Assembly (NCBI RefSeq): GCF_001426665.1
Contig: NZ_LMEY01000014.1
Coordinates: 1,627 to 54,701 of the forward strand
Length of the DNA: 53,075 bases
Reading direction: 5' to 3'
Source of the DNA: Rhizobium sp. Root1334
Lineage (GTDB): Bacteria; Pseudomonadota; Alphaproteobacteria; Rhizobiales; Rhizobiaceae
Shown: positions 35,920 to 43,999 of the stretch, in pieces
Layout: every line of letters starts with the position of its first letter
How positions within the stretch are numbered: position 1 is the first letter of the stretch
The notes under the pieces: model-generated
Told to the model about the DNA's origin: nothing
What the model saw: only the letters and a program-made list of their open reading frames with translations
The model's database searches: none
Position numbers and translations under genes: made by a program

Positions 35920-36291
35920 TCAATCGTCGTCGGATGATGAATTCGACGAGGAGTTGGACGAGGAATTCGAACTTGAGTTGCTCGAAGAGTTGGACGAACT
36001 GTTGGAGCTGGAATTGCTTGATGAATTGGAGCTGCTGTTGGAACTTGAATTCGAGCTGGAATTCGAGTTGGAATTGCGGGAGGAATTCGACGAACTGTTG
36101 GAGTTTCGGTTCGAACTCCAGCCACCGCGGCGGTCATCGTCGCGGTTACGGTTGTAGTGAGCTTGGCTTGCCTTGTTGCTTCTCGCCATCTTCTGCAGGA
36201 AGCGGTGAACCGGATCGTCTGCGACCGCCGGCGCAGGCGCTGCGGCGCCGACGACCAGGAACGCGCTCAGGATTGCGATGAACTTCTTCAT
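35920..36291 (-). CDS. Secreted low-complexity Asn/Ser-repeat protein
   Basis: A 123-residue protein with a signal peptide (MKKFIAILSAFLVVGAAAPA, cleavage near AVA-DD). A short basic segment follows (FLQKMARSNKASQAHYNRNRDDDRRGG). The last 65 or so residues are almost pure N-S-S-S repeats closing with three Asp residues. Codons inside the repeats vary freely (AAT/AAC; TCC/TCG/TCA/AGC/AGT), so the repeat is kept at protein level. AAAGGAG lies just upstream of the ATG. Its promoter carries the motif shared by the sigma-factor regulon (36336-36361). No family is recognised; an envelope or matrix role is a guess. The Glu/Leu-rich frame on the opposite strand is its mirror image. Confidence 0.75.
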   Translation of the reverse strand: MKKFIAILSAFLVVGAAAPAPAVADDPVHRFLQKMARSNKASQAHYNRNRDDDRRGGWSSNRNSNSSSNSSRNSNSNSSSNSSSNSSSNSSSNSSSNSSSNSSSNSSSNSSSNSSSNSSSDDD

Positions 36292-36335
36292 GCCATTTCT
36301 CCTTTGAGTGACAGCCTCGTTGGCTGCGAGGGAGA

Positions 36336-36361
36336 AACGGTGGCGAATGATCCTTATTCCC
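36336..36361 (-). promoter_or_regulatory. ECF-type promoter, copy 1 (Asn/Ser-repeat gene)
   Basis: On the minus strand, GGGAATAA (36361-36354) and CGTT (36339-36336) are separated by exactly 14 bases. The same two blocks with the same spacing occur at 37217, 38016 and 38549. It lies 45 bp before the start codon of the repeat-protein gene. Confidence 0.72.
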
Positions 36362-36468
36362 GAAAAACGAAAATATTTTCAATCGGATAAGCAGCCAATG
36401 CAACACATGCAGCATCGCCGCCGCTACTCGGGTAGCGACGGTCACGGCGGGTGATGCGGTCCGGAAAA

Positions 36469-37185
36469 CTATCTCTGGGCGCGGGCGAACCGGCGATACC
36501 AGCCGTCCGATGCCAACGTCTTGCGCAGGATCGTCTGGCGAACGGTACCCTCCATCTGGCTTTCCGCTCGAATGTCCGCATCGAGGTCGAATGTTTCGCG
36601 GCGGAAAGGGATGACCTGGACGATCGGCGTGCCGCGCTCCAGCACATGCAGTCCGTCCTCGCCGGTCGCGAAAAACGGGAAGTGGATTTCCGACTGATAG
36701 GTATCGGTATCCACGACGCCGGCAACAATCTCAAATACGCCATTCGGGCGATTGAGCGGCGGCACGAACAGACAGCTCCAGCCAGGTGGCGTGCGTATGG
36801 TCCAGTAATTGTGGAACTTGCAAGGCGGCAGCGGCTCTCGCGGATTACCGGCCACCTGGTGGCTGGCATGATTGCTGACGAGCGTGCGGTCAAAATCCCA
36901 GCCGCAATTGACCGTCTTGCCACCATCGGAGATTTCCATGCGCACGCTTGCGGCAAGCCCGATCACCCAGCCCGCGGCCATGGCGTCGAGGAAGGGCATG
37001 CAGCGTTTCACCGTCAGCCCGCTATTGGTGGGCGAGACATGCGCCTCGTCGACAGGCGGCAGCTTGCGGAACCAGTCGGGCAGTGCCGACTTGGCACGCA
37101 CGGGAGCGGAGATAACACCCTCGTCCTCCTTGCGGCAAAGAAAGGTCAGCCGGGGCTGTGGCTTCCTTAAAAGTGCGAGTGCCAT
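36469..37185 (-). CDS. Protein of unknown function (possibly DUF6065)
   Basis: A 238-residue soluble protein starting at MALALLRKPQPR behind GGAGAACAGCC. It has no signal peptide or membrane segment. Conserved-looking blocks are LPDWFRKLPP, CMPFLDAMAAGWVIGL, KFHNYWTIRTPPGWSCLFVP and VDTDTYQSEIHFPFF. These resemble a family I recall as DUF6065, found in bacteria and phages, but I am not certain. Four Cys residues are scattered without a metal motif. Its promoter (37217-37242) carries the sigma-regulon motif. Confidence 0.68.
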   Translation of the reverse strand: MALALLRKPQPRLTFLCRKEDEGVISAPVRAKSALPDWFRKLPPVDEAHVSPTNSGLTVKRCMPFLDAMAAGWVIGLAASVRMEISDGGKTVNCGWDFDRTLVSNHASHQVAGNPREPLPPCKFHNYWTIRTPPGWSCLFVPPLNRPNGVFEIVAGVVDTDTYQSEIHFPFFATGEDGLHVLERGTPIVQVIPFRRETFDLDADIRAESQMEGTVRQTILRKTLASDGWYRRFARAQR

Positions 37186-37216
37186 GGCTGTTCTCCTCAT
37201 GATTTGATGTGAGAAG

Positions 37217-37242
37217 AACGGCGCCCGGAAAGACATATTCCC
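37217..37242 (-). promoter_or_regulatory. ECF-type promoter, copy 2 (unknown-function gene)
   Basis: GGGAATAT (37242-37235), 14 bases, then CGTT (37220-37217), on the minus strand. It differs from the other copies only in the last base of the upstream block. It sits 32 bp before the ATG at 37185. Confidence 0.72.
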
Positions 37243-37261
37243 GGCGTTTAAAAATATTCAA

Positions 37262-37990
37262 TCAGGGCGCCAGGATTGCCCGTTCCTCCTCGGGCGACAG
37301 GGGAGCACCGGCTTCGATCGACGCGAGATAGGCATCGATCGTCTCCTGCGCGGAAGCAGGGACATAGCCCTCGGCTTTTGCAGATGAGAGGGCCAATTGC
37401 GTCACCCACGTCTGGTCCTGGCGGCAGGCGATGGAGACCGTGCTGCTCGACGCCTGCTTCAATTCGTACTCGCGGCAGAGTGAGCCGTTCTTATCGCGAA
37501 AGGAGGCGATGACATGAAGCGTCTCCCCGGCGCCAAGGGCGATATCTTGTCCGGATGCCTCGCGGTCCAGCACCGTAGCGATTTCGGCGCTGGAATCCAG
37601 CGTGGCCGGGTCCAGATTGCGGCCCACCGTGAAGCCGACGACGCCAGTAATCACCGCGACGATACTTGCCGCCAGCGGCATGAGCCAACGACGTGTTTCT
37701 CGTTGCGGCTTCGGGCGCAAGGACACAATATTGCCGGCATTCGTTTCCCCGCTGCGCGCGTCGTCAGCCATGCGGCGAACGGATTTAAGAAGCGCTTCCG
37801 GCACCGGTTCATCGATCAACGGCTTCATGGCGCCGGCGACCAGCAGGCGGCTTTCGAAAAACACTGCCAATCGTTCGGCCAGCGTCTCGTCGGTTGCAAG
37901 GGCTGCCTCCAGCCGGGCGCTTGTCGCCTCGTCCAGCTCACCGTCGGCAAAAGCCATCAATGTCTCGTCGTCAAAATCGTGTCGGGTCAT
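37262..37990 (-). CDS. Membrane-bound anti-sigma factor
   Basis: A 242-residue protein. The N-terminal cytoplasmic domain (DDETLMAFADGELDEATSARLEAAL) resembles anti-sigma domains of the RsiW/FecR-like kind but has no HxxxCxxC zinc motif. One membrane segment lies at about 104-125 (PLAASIVAVITGVVGFTVG), followed by a periplasmic part of about 115 residues with two Cys. It overlaps the sigma gene by four bases (ATGA), the standard sigma/anti-sigma arrangement. It should hold the sigma factor inactive until an envelope signal arrives. Confidence 0.87.
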   Translation of the reverse strand: MTRHDFDDETLMAFADGELDEATSARLEAALATDETLAERLAVFFESRLLVAGAMKPLIDEPVPEALLKSVRRMADDARSGETNAGNIVSLRPKPQRETRRWLMPLAASIVAVITGVVGFTVGRNLDPATLDSSAEIATVLDREASGQDIALGAGETLHVIASFRDKNGSLCREYELKQASSSTVSIACRQDQTWVTQLALSSAKAEGYVPASAQETIDAYLASIEAGAPLSPEEERAILAP

Positions 37991-38529
37991 GCAACGCCCC
38001 CTTTCGTATCGAACGAACGTTTTTCCCCGAAACTTATTCCCGTCAGTTCCGCAAGATTTTTCCGCGCTCGGGCAAGGCGGCTCATCACGGTTCCGATTGG
38101 GATCGACAGAACTTCGGCCGTGTCGCGATAGCTCAGTTCCTCGACACAGACCAGCACGAGCACTTCGCGCTGTTCCTCCGGCAGCTTCTGCAAGGCAGCG
38201 GTGACTTCGAGCAGATCCATGCGCGCAAGCGAGGCAGCTTCGCCCGACGGAACCGACACATCACGCGCCTCCTCCAGATCGTCGTGCGGGCCTGCCGTCT
38301 TCTGGCGGCGCAGGTGGTCAATCCACAGATTTCGCAGAATGCGGAACATCCATGCGTCGAACCGGCTGCCGGGTACGAAGCTGTCGGCTGCGAGTATGGC
38401 GCGCTCGCAGGCAGTCTGCACAAGATCGTCTGCCATCTCCCGGGAACGGCAGAGCGAGATTGCAAAACGCCTGAGATTCGGCAGGAAGGCAACCAGCCGT
38501 TCCGGTACTGTCTGCATGTCGTCGGTCAT
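37987..38529 (-). CDS. ECF-type RNA polymerase sigma factor
   Basis: A 180-residue sigma factor with region 2 (LPNLRRFAISLCRSREMADDLVQTACERAI...FDAWMFRILRNLWIDHLR) and region 4 (LPEEQREVLVLVCVEELSYRDTAEVLSIPIGTVMSRLARARKNL). It is RpoE-like, and the region 2.4/4 details differ from what I recall of the general-stress EcfG. The start is at MTDDMQTVPERLV; five codons further upstream lies a weaker choice. It is divergent from a subtilase and overlaps its anti-sigma gene. It is the natural candidate to read the GGGAATAA-N14-CGTT promoters around it. Confidence 0.92.
   Translation of the reverse strand: MTDDMQTVPERLVAFLPNLRRFAISLCRSREMADDLVQTACERAILAADSFVPGSRFDAWMFRILRNLWIDHLRRQKTAGPHDDLEEARDVSVPSGEAASLARMDLLEVTAALQKLPEEQREVLVLVCVEELSYRDTAEVLSIPIGTVMSRLARARKNLAELTGISFGEKRSFDTKGGVA
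38016..38041 (-). promoter_or_regulatory. ECF-type promoter, copy 3 (inside the sigma gene, before anti-sigma)
   Basis: GGGAATAA (38041-38034), 14 bases, CGTT (38019-38016), minus strand. It lies inside the last codons of the sigma gene, 26 bp before the anti-sigma ATG. It would make extra anti-sigma when the sigma factor is active. Confidence 0.62.
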
Positions 38530-38548
38530 TCCGCTTTTTTGCACGCCA

Positions 38549-38574
38549 GGGAATAACCTGTCGAGTCAAACGTA
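38549..38574 (+). promoter_or_regulatory. ECF-type promoter, copy 4 (subtilase gene)
   Basis: GGGAATAA (38549-38556), 14 bases, CGTA (38571-38574), on the plus strand, 77 bp before the GTG start of the subtilase. This is the only copy facing right. Confidence 0.7.
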
Positions 38575-38650
38575 TTTTCAGGATAGTTTGATCGAAAGCG
38601 GCTCCCTGGTCCAAGATTCTGGATTGGAAAGCCGCCACAGGAGACTGACC

Positions 38651-40078
38651 GTGCTGCTCATTGCCAAGATAAAACCATTGCGCCTCCTCACTGCCGCAGT
38701 CACCGTAGGAGCGATGGTGGTTCTGCCACTGCCGGTCAATGAGGCTGCCTTCACCATTCCCGCTGCGCTTGCGGACGATGATGATGGAGACGATGACGGC
38801 GGCGGGGGCGGTGGTGCTGCTGGGGGTGGTGGCTATGGCCGCGACGGAAACCGCGGCAACAGCGGATATCATCGTGGCGGAGATACCTTTGGCGACTTGC
38901 GTTCGCTCTTTCGCTGGCCTTCCCGCGAGCGCCGCGCACCTGTGCGACGCCCAGCCGCGGTGCCGGAGCGTGCGCCAAACGAGCTCATCGCGATCGGTCT
39001 TGAGGACGCAGCGATCGCTGGATTGGTTCAGGAAGGATTTGCCGTTGAGGATCGCACCCGGATTACGCTCATCGGGGGTGAAATGGTACGGCTCATCGTA
39101 CCGCGAGGCATGACGCTCACAACGGCGCGTGCCGCTGTTGTTGCCCGCAGCGCGACGGCGACGGTCGACTTCAATCATTTCTACCAGCCGCAATCGGAGA
39201 GCAAGGCCGGTTGCACAGGGGAGAGCTGTGCACTCGTCCGTGAGATCGTCGGATGGCCGGCCGATGAGATCACGAATTGTACGAAGCCGCCCCGCATTGG
39301 CCTCATCGATACGGCGATCAATGCCGGGCACGTGAGCCTGACGAATACGCAGCTGGAGGTCATACGCCTTGGCGAAGGGGAAGAGACAAAGTCGGGCGCA
39401 CAGCATGGTACTGCCGTCGCCGCCCTCTTGATCGGAGCGTCAGACAGCCGGGTCCCGGGCCTCTTGCCTGGAGCGGAACTCATCGCCGTCGATGCCTTTC
39501 AACGGTTCGGAAAATCCGCAGATATCGCCAGTATCTACGACCTGGTTCGCGCGCTGGATCTGCTCGTTCAGCGTGACGTCAAGGTCGTCAACTTGAGCTT
39601 GACCGGTCCAGCGAACGCGGTGCTTGAGACCTCGGTGAAAACGGCGGCCGATCGCGGGATGATCCTCGTGGCTGCCGCCGGCAATGACGGGCCGAACGCC
39701 AAGCCGGTCTACCCCGCAGCCTATGACGACGTGATTGCCGTGACGGCCGTTGACAAGGGGCGCAACCCTTACCGCCGCGCCGTGCGTGGCGAGTATGTTG
39801 ATATTGCCGCTCCTGGCGTCGGGGTCTGGACTGCCGCGTCCGTTTCCGGCGCACGGCAAAAGACCGGCACATCCTTCGCGGCCCCCTTCGTAACGGCGGC
39901 GGTCTCGGTGCTGATTGCCGGCGAGCCGGATATGTCGCCTGAGAAGCTGGAGGTAAGAATAAGGCAATTTACCGATGACATCGGGAAGCCCGGCAAGGAC
40001 CCGGTGTTCGGATGGGGGCTTCTCAACGCAAGCAGGCTTTGCGACGGTGGCAGCGGCATCAAGCCGTCGGAACTATAA
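38651..40078 (+). CDS. Secreted S8 (subtilisin-like) serine protease
   Basis: A 475-residue subtilase. The start is GTG 38651, with AGGAG seven bases upstream. A signal peptide ends at AALA-DD. A Gly/Asp-rich linker follows (about 40-80), then a pro-region-like stretch to about 190. The triad is visible: Asp220 in IGLIDTAIN, His252 in QHGTAVAALL and Ser408 in GTSFAAPFVTAA, with the oxyanion Asn in AAAGNDGP. It is divergent from the sigma gene and its promoter carries the shared motif. It is probably a periplasmic or exported protease induced by envelope stress (inference). Confidence 0.9.
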   Translation: MLLIAKIKPLRLLTAAVTVGAMVVLPLPVNEAAFTIPAALADDDDGDDDGGGGGGAAGGGGYGRDGNRGNSGYHRGGDTFGDLRSLFRWPSRERRAPVRRPAAVPERAPNELIAIGLEDAAIAGLVQEGFAVEDRTRITLIGGEMVRLIVPRGMTLTTARAAVVARSATATVDFNHFYQPQSESKAGCTGESCALVREIVGWPADEITNCTKPPRIGLIDTAINAGHVSLTNTQLEVIRLGEGEETKSGAQHGTAVAALLIGASDSRVPGLLPGAELIAVDAFQRFGKSADIASIYDLVRALDLLVQRDVKVVNLSLTGPANAVLETSVKTAADRGMILVAAAGNDGPNAKPVYPAAYDDVIAVTAVDKGRNPYRRAVRGEYVDIAAPGVGVWTAASVSGARQKTGTSFAAPFVTAAVSVLIAGEPDMSPEKLEVRIRQFTDDIGKPGKDPVFGWGLLNASRLCDGGSGIKPSEL

Positions 40079-40154
40079 ATTCAGGCCGCTGACGCTTGCG
40101 CCGGAGCGTAGCACTGGTACTTTCCGAGACGCGGCACAGCGCCCCGGTCATTCT

Positions 40155-40604
40155 TTATTGCGACAGGCGCGCGACAGCGCCAGTGCGGGGCTGGATCGAC
40201 AGGTCTTCATCCTTCTGACCGCTTTCGAGGCTTTGCAGGATTGGGCAGTGGGGGCGGTGGTCGCCGTGGCAGGCGTTGACCAGGGTTGTCAGCGTATGGG
40301 CCATGTCCTGCAGCCCCTTGATCTTGTTTTTCAGTTCATCGATGTGGCCTTGTGCCAGCCGTTTGACCTCAGCGCTCTGGCGGGTCTCGTCGCGCCAAAG
40401 ACCCAGAAGGTCGCTGATCTCGGCAACGGAAAAACCGAGATCACGTGCGCGGCGGATGAAACGCAGCATATGGACATCGGTGTCGGAATAATCGCGGTAG
40501 CCGGACAGCTTCCGGTCTGCAGCCGGAATGAGGCCGGTTTGCTCGTAGTAACGGATCATCTTGGCCGAAACGCCCGATGCCTTTGATGCCTGTCCGATGT
40601 TCAT
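40155..40604 (-). CDS. cueR: Copper-responsive MerR-family regulator CueR/HmrR
   Basis: A 149-residue MerR regulator. The winged helix is MNIGQASKASGVSAKMIRYYEQTGLI, with the dimer helix to about 110 and a metal-binding loop with Cys112 and Cys120 (ACHGDHRPHC), the exact CueR spacing for Cu(I)/Ag(I)/Au(I). It lies 62 bp downstream of the copper ATPase gene on the same strand. It should activate the two boxes at 43210-43297. Confidence 0.92.
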   Translation of the reverse strand: MNIGQASKASGVSAKMIRYYEQTGLIPAADRKLSGYRDYSDTDVHMLRFIRRARDLGFSVAEISDLLGLWRDETRQSAEVKRLAQGHIDELKNKIKGLQDMAHTLTTLVNACHGDHRPHCPILQSLESGQKDEDLSIQPRTGAVARLSQ

Positions 40605-40625
40605 CTGTATTCTCCCTAAAATGGA

Positions 40626-40660
40626 ACAGCAGCCGCCCCGTATAGAGGGCCGGCTGCTGT
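40626..40660 (-). terminator. Hairpin between copA and cueR
   Basis: ACAGCAGCCG and CGGCTGCTGT pair perfectly over a 15-base loop, followed on the minus strand by TTCCATTTTAG. It may end or attenuate copA transcripts before cueR. The poor U-tract makes read-through likely. Confidence 0.55.
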
Positions 40661-40666
40661 GGTTTG

Positions 40667-43168
40667 TCAGCTTACCATTTTGAACGTGCGCAGCCGCAGC
40701 GCATTGCCGAGCACGAACACACTCGACAGTGCCATGGCGCCGGCGGCAAAGACCGGCGACAGCAAAATGCCGTAGGCTGGATAGAGAGCGCCTGCCGCAA
40801 CCGGGATCAAAGCCGTGTTGTAGGCAAACGCCCAGAACAGGTTCTGGCGGATATTGCCGATCGTCGCCTTTGACAGCGCAATCGCGTTGGGCACACCTTG
40901 CAGGCTGCCCGACATCAGGACGACATCCGCCGCCTCGATGGCGATATCCGTACCCGAGCCGATGGCAAGGCCTACATCCGCTTCGGCCAGTGCGGGCGCA
41001 TCATTGATGCCGTCGCCAACGAAGGCAACCTTGCCGTACTTGGCCCGGAGACGGCGAACCGCATCGACCTTGCCGTCCGGCAGCACTTCCGCCACCACCT
41101 CGTCGATCCCCAGCCGGGCAGCGATGGCCCAGGCTGTGCGGGCGTTGTCGCCGGTGATCATCGCGACTTTGAGACCAAGAGCATGCAGCGCCTTGATGGC
41201 CGCAGGCGTGGTCGTCTTGACCGGGTCAGCCACGGCGATGATCGCTGCGAGCTTGCCGTCGATCGCGGTATAAAGCGGCGACTTGCCCTCATCGCCCAGA
41301 CGCCCGGCAACCTTGGAGAACGCTGCCACATCATGGCCAAGCTCGACCATGTAGCGGTCCGCACCGATCTCGACACGCTTGCCTTCGACCACGGCCTTGA
41401 CGCCGAAACCCGTCACTGATTCAAAGTCCGACACGGCGGGCAGCGAAATGCCTTCCGCAGCGGCCGCATCGACGATCGCACTGGCAATCGGATGTTCCGA
41501 CTTGGCCTCGACAGCGGCGACTAGACTGAGAACAGCCCGGCGGTCGAAGCCATCAGCCAGCTCCAGATCGGTCAGGGCCGGCTTGCCTTCGGTCAGCGTG
41601 CCAGTCTTGTCGAGCGCCACGACCTTGGCGTCCTTCAGCAACTGGAGCGCTTCCCCCTTGCGGAAGAGCACGCCGAGTTCGGCACCCCGGCCGGTACCCA
41701 CCATGATGGAGGTCGGTGTCGCCAGACCCATGGCACACGGGCAAGCGATGATCAGCACGGCCACAGCATTGACCAGCGCGAAAGTGAGTGCGGGCGACGG
41801 GCCAAAGGTGAGCCAGGCGGCAAAGGTCAGCGCCGCGACCGCAAAGACCGCCGGCACGAACCACATGGTGACTTTGTCGACCAGCGCCTGGATCGGCAGC
41901 TTGGAGCCCTGGGCCTCTTCCACCATACGGATGATTTGCGACAGTACCGTATTGCCGCCGACCGCCGTTGCCCGGAACGAGAACGCGCCCTTCTGGTTGA
42001 CCGTGCCACCGACAACCTCGCTACCCACCGATTTCGAAACCGGGATCGGTTCGCCTGTGATCATCGACTCGTCGACATAGCTGGCGCCTTCGACCAATTC
42101 GCCATCGACGGGCAGGCGCTCGCCGGGACGAACTTCGACGATATCGCCATAAACGACCGAACCGATCGGCAGATCGATCGTCTTGCCGTCCCGGCGAACG
42201 CGTGCCGTTTTGGCCTGAAGGCCGGCCAGGCGCTTGATCGCTTCGGATGTCCGGCCCTTGGCGCGAGCCTCGAGCAGACGGCCAAGCAGAATAAGCGTCA
42301 CGATGACTGCCGCTGCTTCAAAATAGACGTTGATCGTGCCGGGCGGCAGGAAGCCGGGGGCGAAGGTCGCGACCAGCGAATACCCGTAGGCGGCAAGCGA
42401 GCCGACCGCCACAAGCGAGTTCATGTCAGGGGCAAGACGCCAGAGCGCCGGCAATCCCTTGTCATAAAACCGGATGCCCGGAATGAAGAGGACGAGCGTT
42501 GTCAGCGCAAACTGGATGTACCAGCTCCACTGCATGCCGATCGTCGCTTCGATAATGCCATGCACGCCCGGAATGAGGTGCGACCCCATCTCAATGAGAA
42601 AGATCGGCGCTGTCAGCACGGCCGCAATGGTGAAGTCTCGGGTTAGCTCGCGGCGCTCTGCGTCCTTCTTTTCGGCACGTTCGGCATTCTCGTCCTCACC
42701 GTCATTGGCGGCAGCACCGATTACCCTTGCATCGTAACCGGCATCCCCAATCGCGGTAATCAGGGCAGCAGTACCGGCTGTTCCGTGGATCGTGGCGCGT
42801 TCTGTCGCCAGATTGACAACTGCTTCCGTCACGCCGGGGACTGCCTTCAGTGCGCGCTCGACGCGGCCAACGCAGGATGCGCAGGTCATGCCATCAATCG
42901 ACAACTCTGTGGGACCGACGGAAGCGGCGGATTTGACCGGCACGGAGTATCCGGCGTTTTCGACTGCAGCGACAAGTTTTTCACGGGCAACAGCCGATTT
43001 TGTCGTGATGCTCGCCCGTTCCGTTGCCAGGTTGACTGAAACGGTGTCGACGCCAGGCACGTCTTTCAATGCTCTTTCAATACGGCCGACGCAGGACGCG
43101 CAAGTCATGCCCTCGATGGGTAGCGATATCGCTCCAGATAAGTCTGTTGTTCGAACGGGGGCATTCAT
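40667..43168 (-). CDS. copA: Cu(I)-exporting P1B-type ATPase CopA/ActP
   Basis: An 833-residue ATPase with two N-terminal heavy-metal domains (GMTCASC at about 20-26 and again near 89-95) and eight membrane segments. The transport motif is [12 protein letters not shown], the phosphorylation site DKTGTLTEG, the SEHPIA loop and the hinge [16 protein letters not shown]. The CPC motif with these domains defines Cu(I)/Ag(I) efflux. The second translation frame across the gene is a shadow. It is transcribed from a CueR-type promoter at 43210-43240 and precedes cueR. In rhizobia the gene is also called actP. Confidence 0.95.
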   Translation of the reverse strand: MNAPVRTTDLSGAISLPIEGMTCASCVGRIERALKDVPGVDTVSVNLATERASITTKSAVAREKLVAAVENAGYSVPVKSAASVGPTELSIDGMTCASCVGRVERALKAVPGVTEAVVNLATERATIHGTAGTAALITAIGDAGYDARVIGAAANDGEDENAERAEKKDAERRELTRDFTIAAVLTAPIFLIEMGSHLIPGVHGIIEATIGMQWSWYIQFALTTLVLFIPGIRFYDKGLPALWRLAPDMNSLVAVGSLAAYGYSLVATFAPGFLPPGTINVYFEAAAVIVTLILLGRLLEARAKGRTSEAIKRLAGLQAKTARVRRDGKTIDLPIGSVVYGDIVEVRPGERLPVDGELVEGASYVDESMITGEPIPVSKSVGSEVVGGTVNQKGAFSFRATAVGGNTVLSQIIRMVEEAQGSKLPIQALVDKVTMWFVPAVFAVAALTFAAWLTFGPSPALTFALVNAVAVLIIACPCAMGLATPTSIMVGTGRGAELGVLFRKGEALQLLKDAKVVALDKTGTLTEGKPALTDLELADGFDRRAVLSLVAAVEAKSEHPIASAIVDAAAAEGISLPAVSDFESVTGFGVKAVVEGKRVEIGADRYMVELGHDVAAFSKVAGRLGDEGKSPLYTAIDGKLAAIIAVADPVKTTTPAAIKALHALGLKVAMITGDNARTAWAIAARLGIDEVVAEVLPDGKVDAVRRLRAKYGKVAFVGDGINDAPALAEADVGLAIGSGTDIAIEAADVVLMSGSLQGVPNAIALSKATIGNIRQNLFWAFAYNTALIPVAAGALYPAYGILLSPVFAAGAMALSSVFVLGNALRLRTFKMVS

Positions 43169-43209
43169 AGCCGCCTCCTTTTCTCGTTCCGAAATTCAGG
43201 TTCGGACGG

Positions 43210-43240
43210 AAGATGGGGCTTCCCACCATGGGAAGGTCAA
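43210..43240 (-). promoter_or_regulatory. CueR-type promoter of copA
   Basis: Minus strand: TTGACC (43240-43235), a 19-base spacer containing the dyad CTTCCCA-CCA-TGGGAAG (43219-43235), then a CATCTT -10 candidate (43215-43210). The overlong 19-base spacer is the hallmark of MerR-family activation. Confidence 0.85.
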
Positions 43241-43266
43241 TAGCAGATTTTTCTTTTCCGCACCAC

Positions 43267-43297
43267 TTGACCTTCCCATGGTGGGAAGCTCCACCTT
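43267..43297 (+). promoter_or_regulatory. CueR-type promoter of copZ
   Basis: Plus strand: TTGACC (43267-43272), 19-base spacer with the dyad CTTCCCA-TGG-TGGGAAG (43272-43288), then CACCTT (43292-43297). The box is nearly identical to the copA box on the other strand, so both transcripts respond to copper together. Confidence 0.85.
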
Positions 43298-43330
43298 CCG
43301 CGTCATAGAACCCAAGCAAGGAGAATTCCA

Positions 43331-43525
43331 ATGGAACTGAAAATCGAGAACATGACCTGCGGTGGCTGCGCCAAATCCGTCACCAAGGCGATCCAGTCCG
43401 TCGATCCCAACGCGGTGATCGAGACCAATCCCGCCGCGCGCACCGTCAGGGTCGAGACGACTGTGAGCGCGGTTGCTGTTCAAAGGGTTCTCGATGATGC
43501 CGGCTATCCGGCAACCGCGAACTGA
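43331..43525 (+). CDS. copZ: Copper chaperone CopZ (HMA domain)
   Basis: A 64-residue single heavy-metal-associated domain with MTCGGC (Cys10, Cys13). It carries copper in the cytoplasm to CopA. AAGGAG lies about 8 bases before the ATG. It is divergent from copA and in one unit with the DUF305 gene 15 bp downstream. Confidence 0.93.
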   Translation: MELKIENMTCGGCAKSVTKAIQSVDPNAVIETNPAARTVRVETTVSAVAVQRVLDDAGYPATAN

Positions 43526-43539
43526 ACAGGAGCGTTTGC

Positions 43540-43932
43540 ATGAACAAGCTCACTCCGATTTTCATCGCAGGCTCGCTCGCGATCAGCGCGGGCCTGGCGA
43601 CAGCACAGAGCCAAATGAACAAGAACAATCCGATGCAGGGACACGACATGACAGGAATGGCGATGTCAGCAACCGGCAGTCCTTCCACGAAGGCCTATAT
43701 AGTCGCCAACGACCGCATGCATGAGGCCATGATGGTCGAGTTCAGCGGCGATGCCGACATTGACTTCATGCGGGGCATGATCCCGCACCATCAGGGCGCG
43801 ATCGACATGGCAAAAATCGTGCTTGAGCACGGCAAGGACCCGCAGGTCCGCCAACTCGCCGAGGAGGTGATCAAAGCCCAGGAAGGCGAGATTGCCATGA
43901 TGAAGACATGGCTTGCTGCGCGAGGTCACTGA
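43540..43932 (+). CDS. Periplasmic DUF305 protein (copper-binding, CopM-like)
   Basis: A 130-residue protein with a signal peptide ending at GLATA-QS. A Met/His-rich segment ([18 protein letters not shown]) follows, then the DUF305 core [37 protein letters not shown]. Related proteins such as CopM bind copper in the periplasm. Its place behind copZ under a CueR promoter supports a copper role. It ends just before a weak GGCTC-TTTC-GAGCC hairpin near 43945-43960. Confidence 0.87.
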   Translation: MNKLTPIFIAGSLAISAGLATAQSQMNKNNPMQGHDMTGMAMSATGSPSTKAYIVANDRMHEAMMVEFSGDADIDFMRGMIPHHQGAIDMAKIVLEHGKDPQVRQLAEEVIKAQEGEIAMMKTWLAARGH

Positions 43933-43999
43933 TAACCGGAGGGCGGCTCTTTCGAGCCCTTGCCTTGCGGTCCTGTCCACTAGTCATCGACGCTCCAGA

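Noticed and set aside
35663..36157. Glu/Leu-rich 164-residue plus-strand frame
   Set aside because: It is the exact antisense of the Asn/Ser repeat gene, which has a signal peptide, a good ribosome site and a promoter motif. The acidic repeat is a mirror artefact.
38201..38650. Upstream extension of the subtilase
   Set aside because: It would run antisense through the sigma gene and bypass the promoter motif. The GTG at 38651 has a ribosome site and starts a signal peptide.
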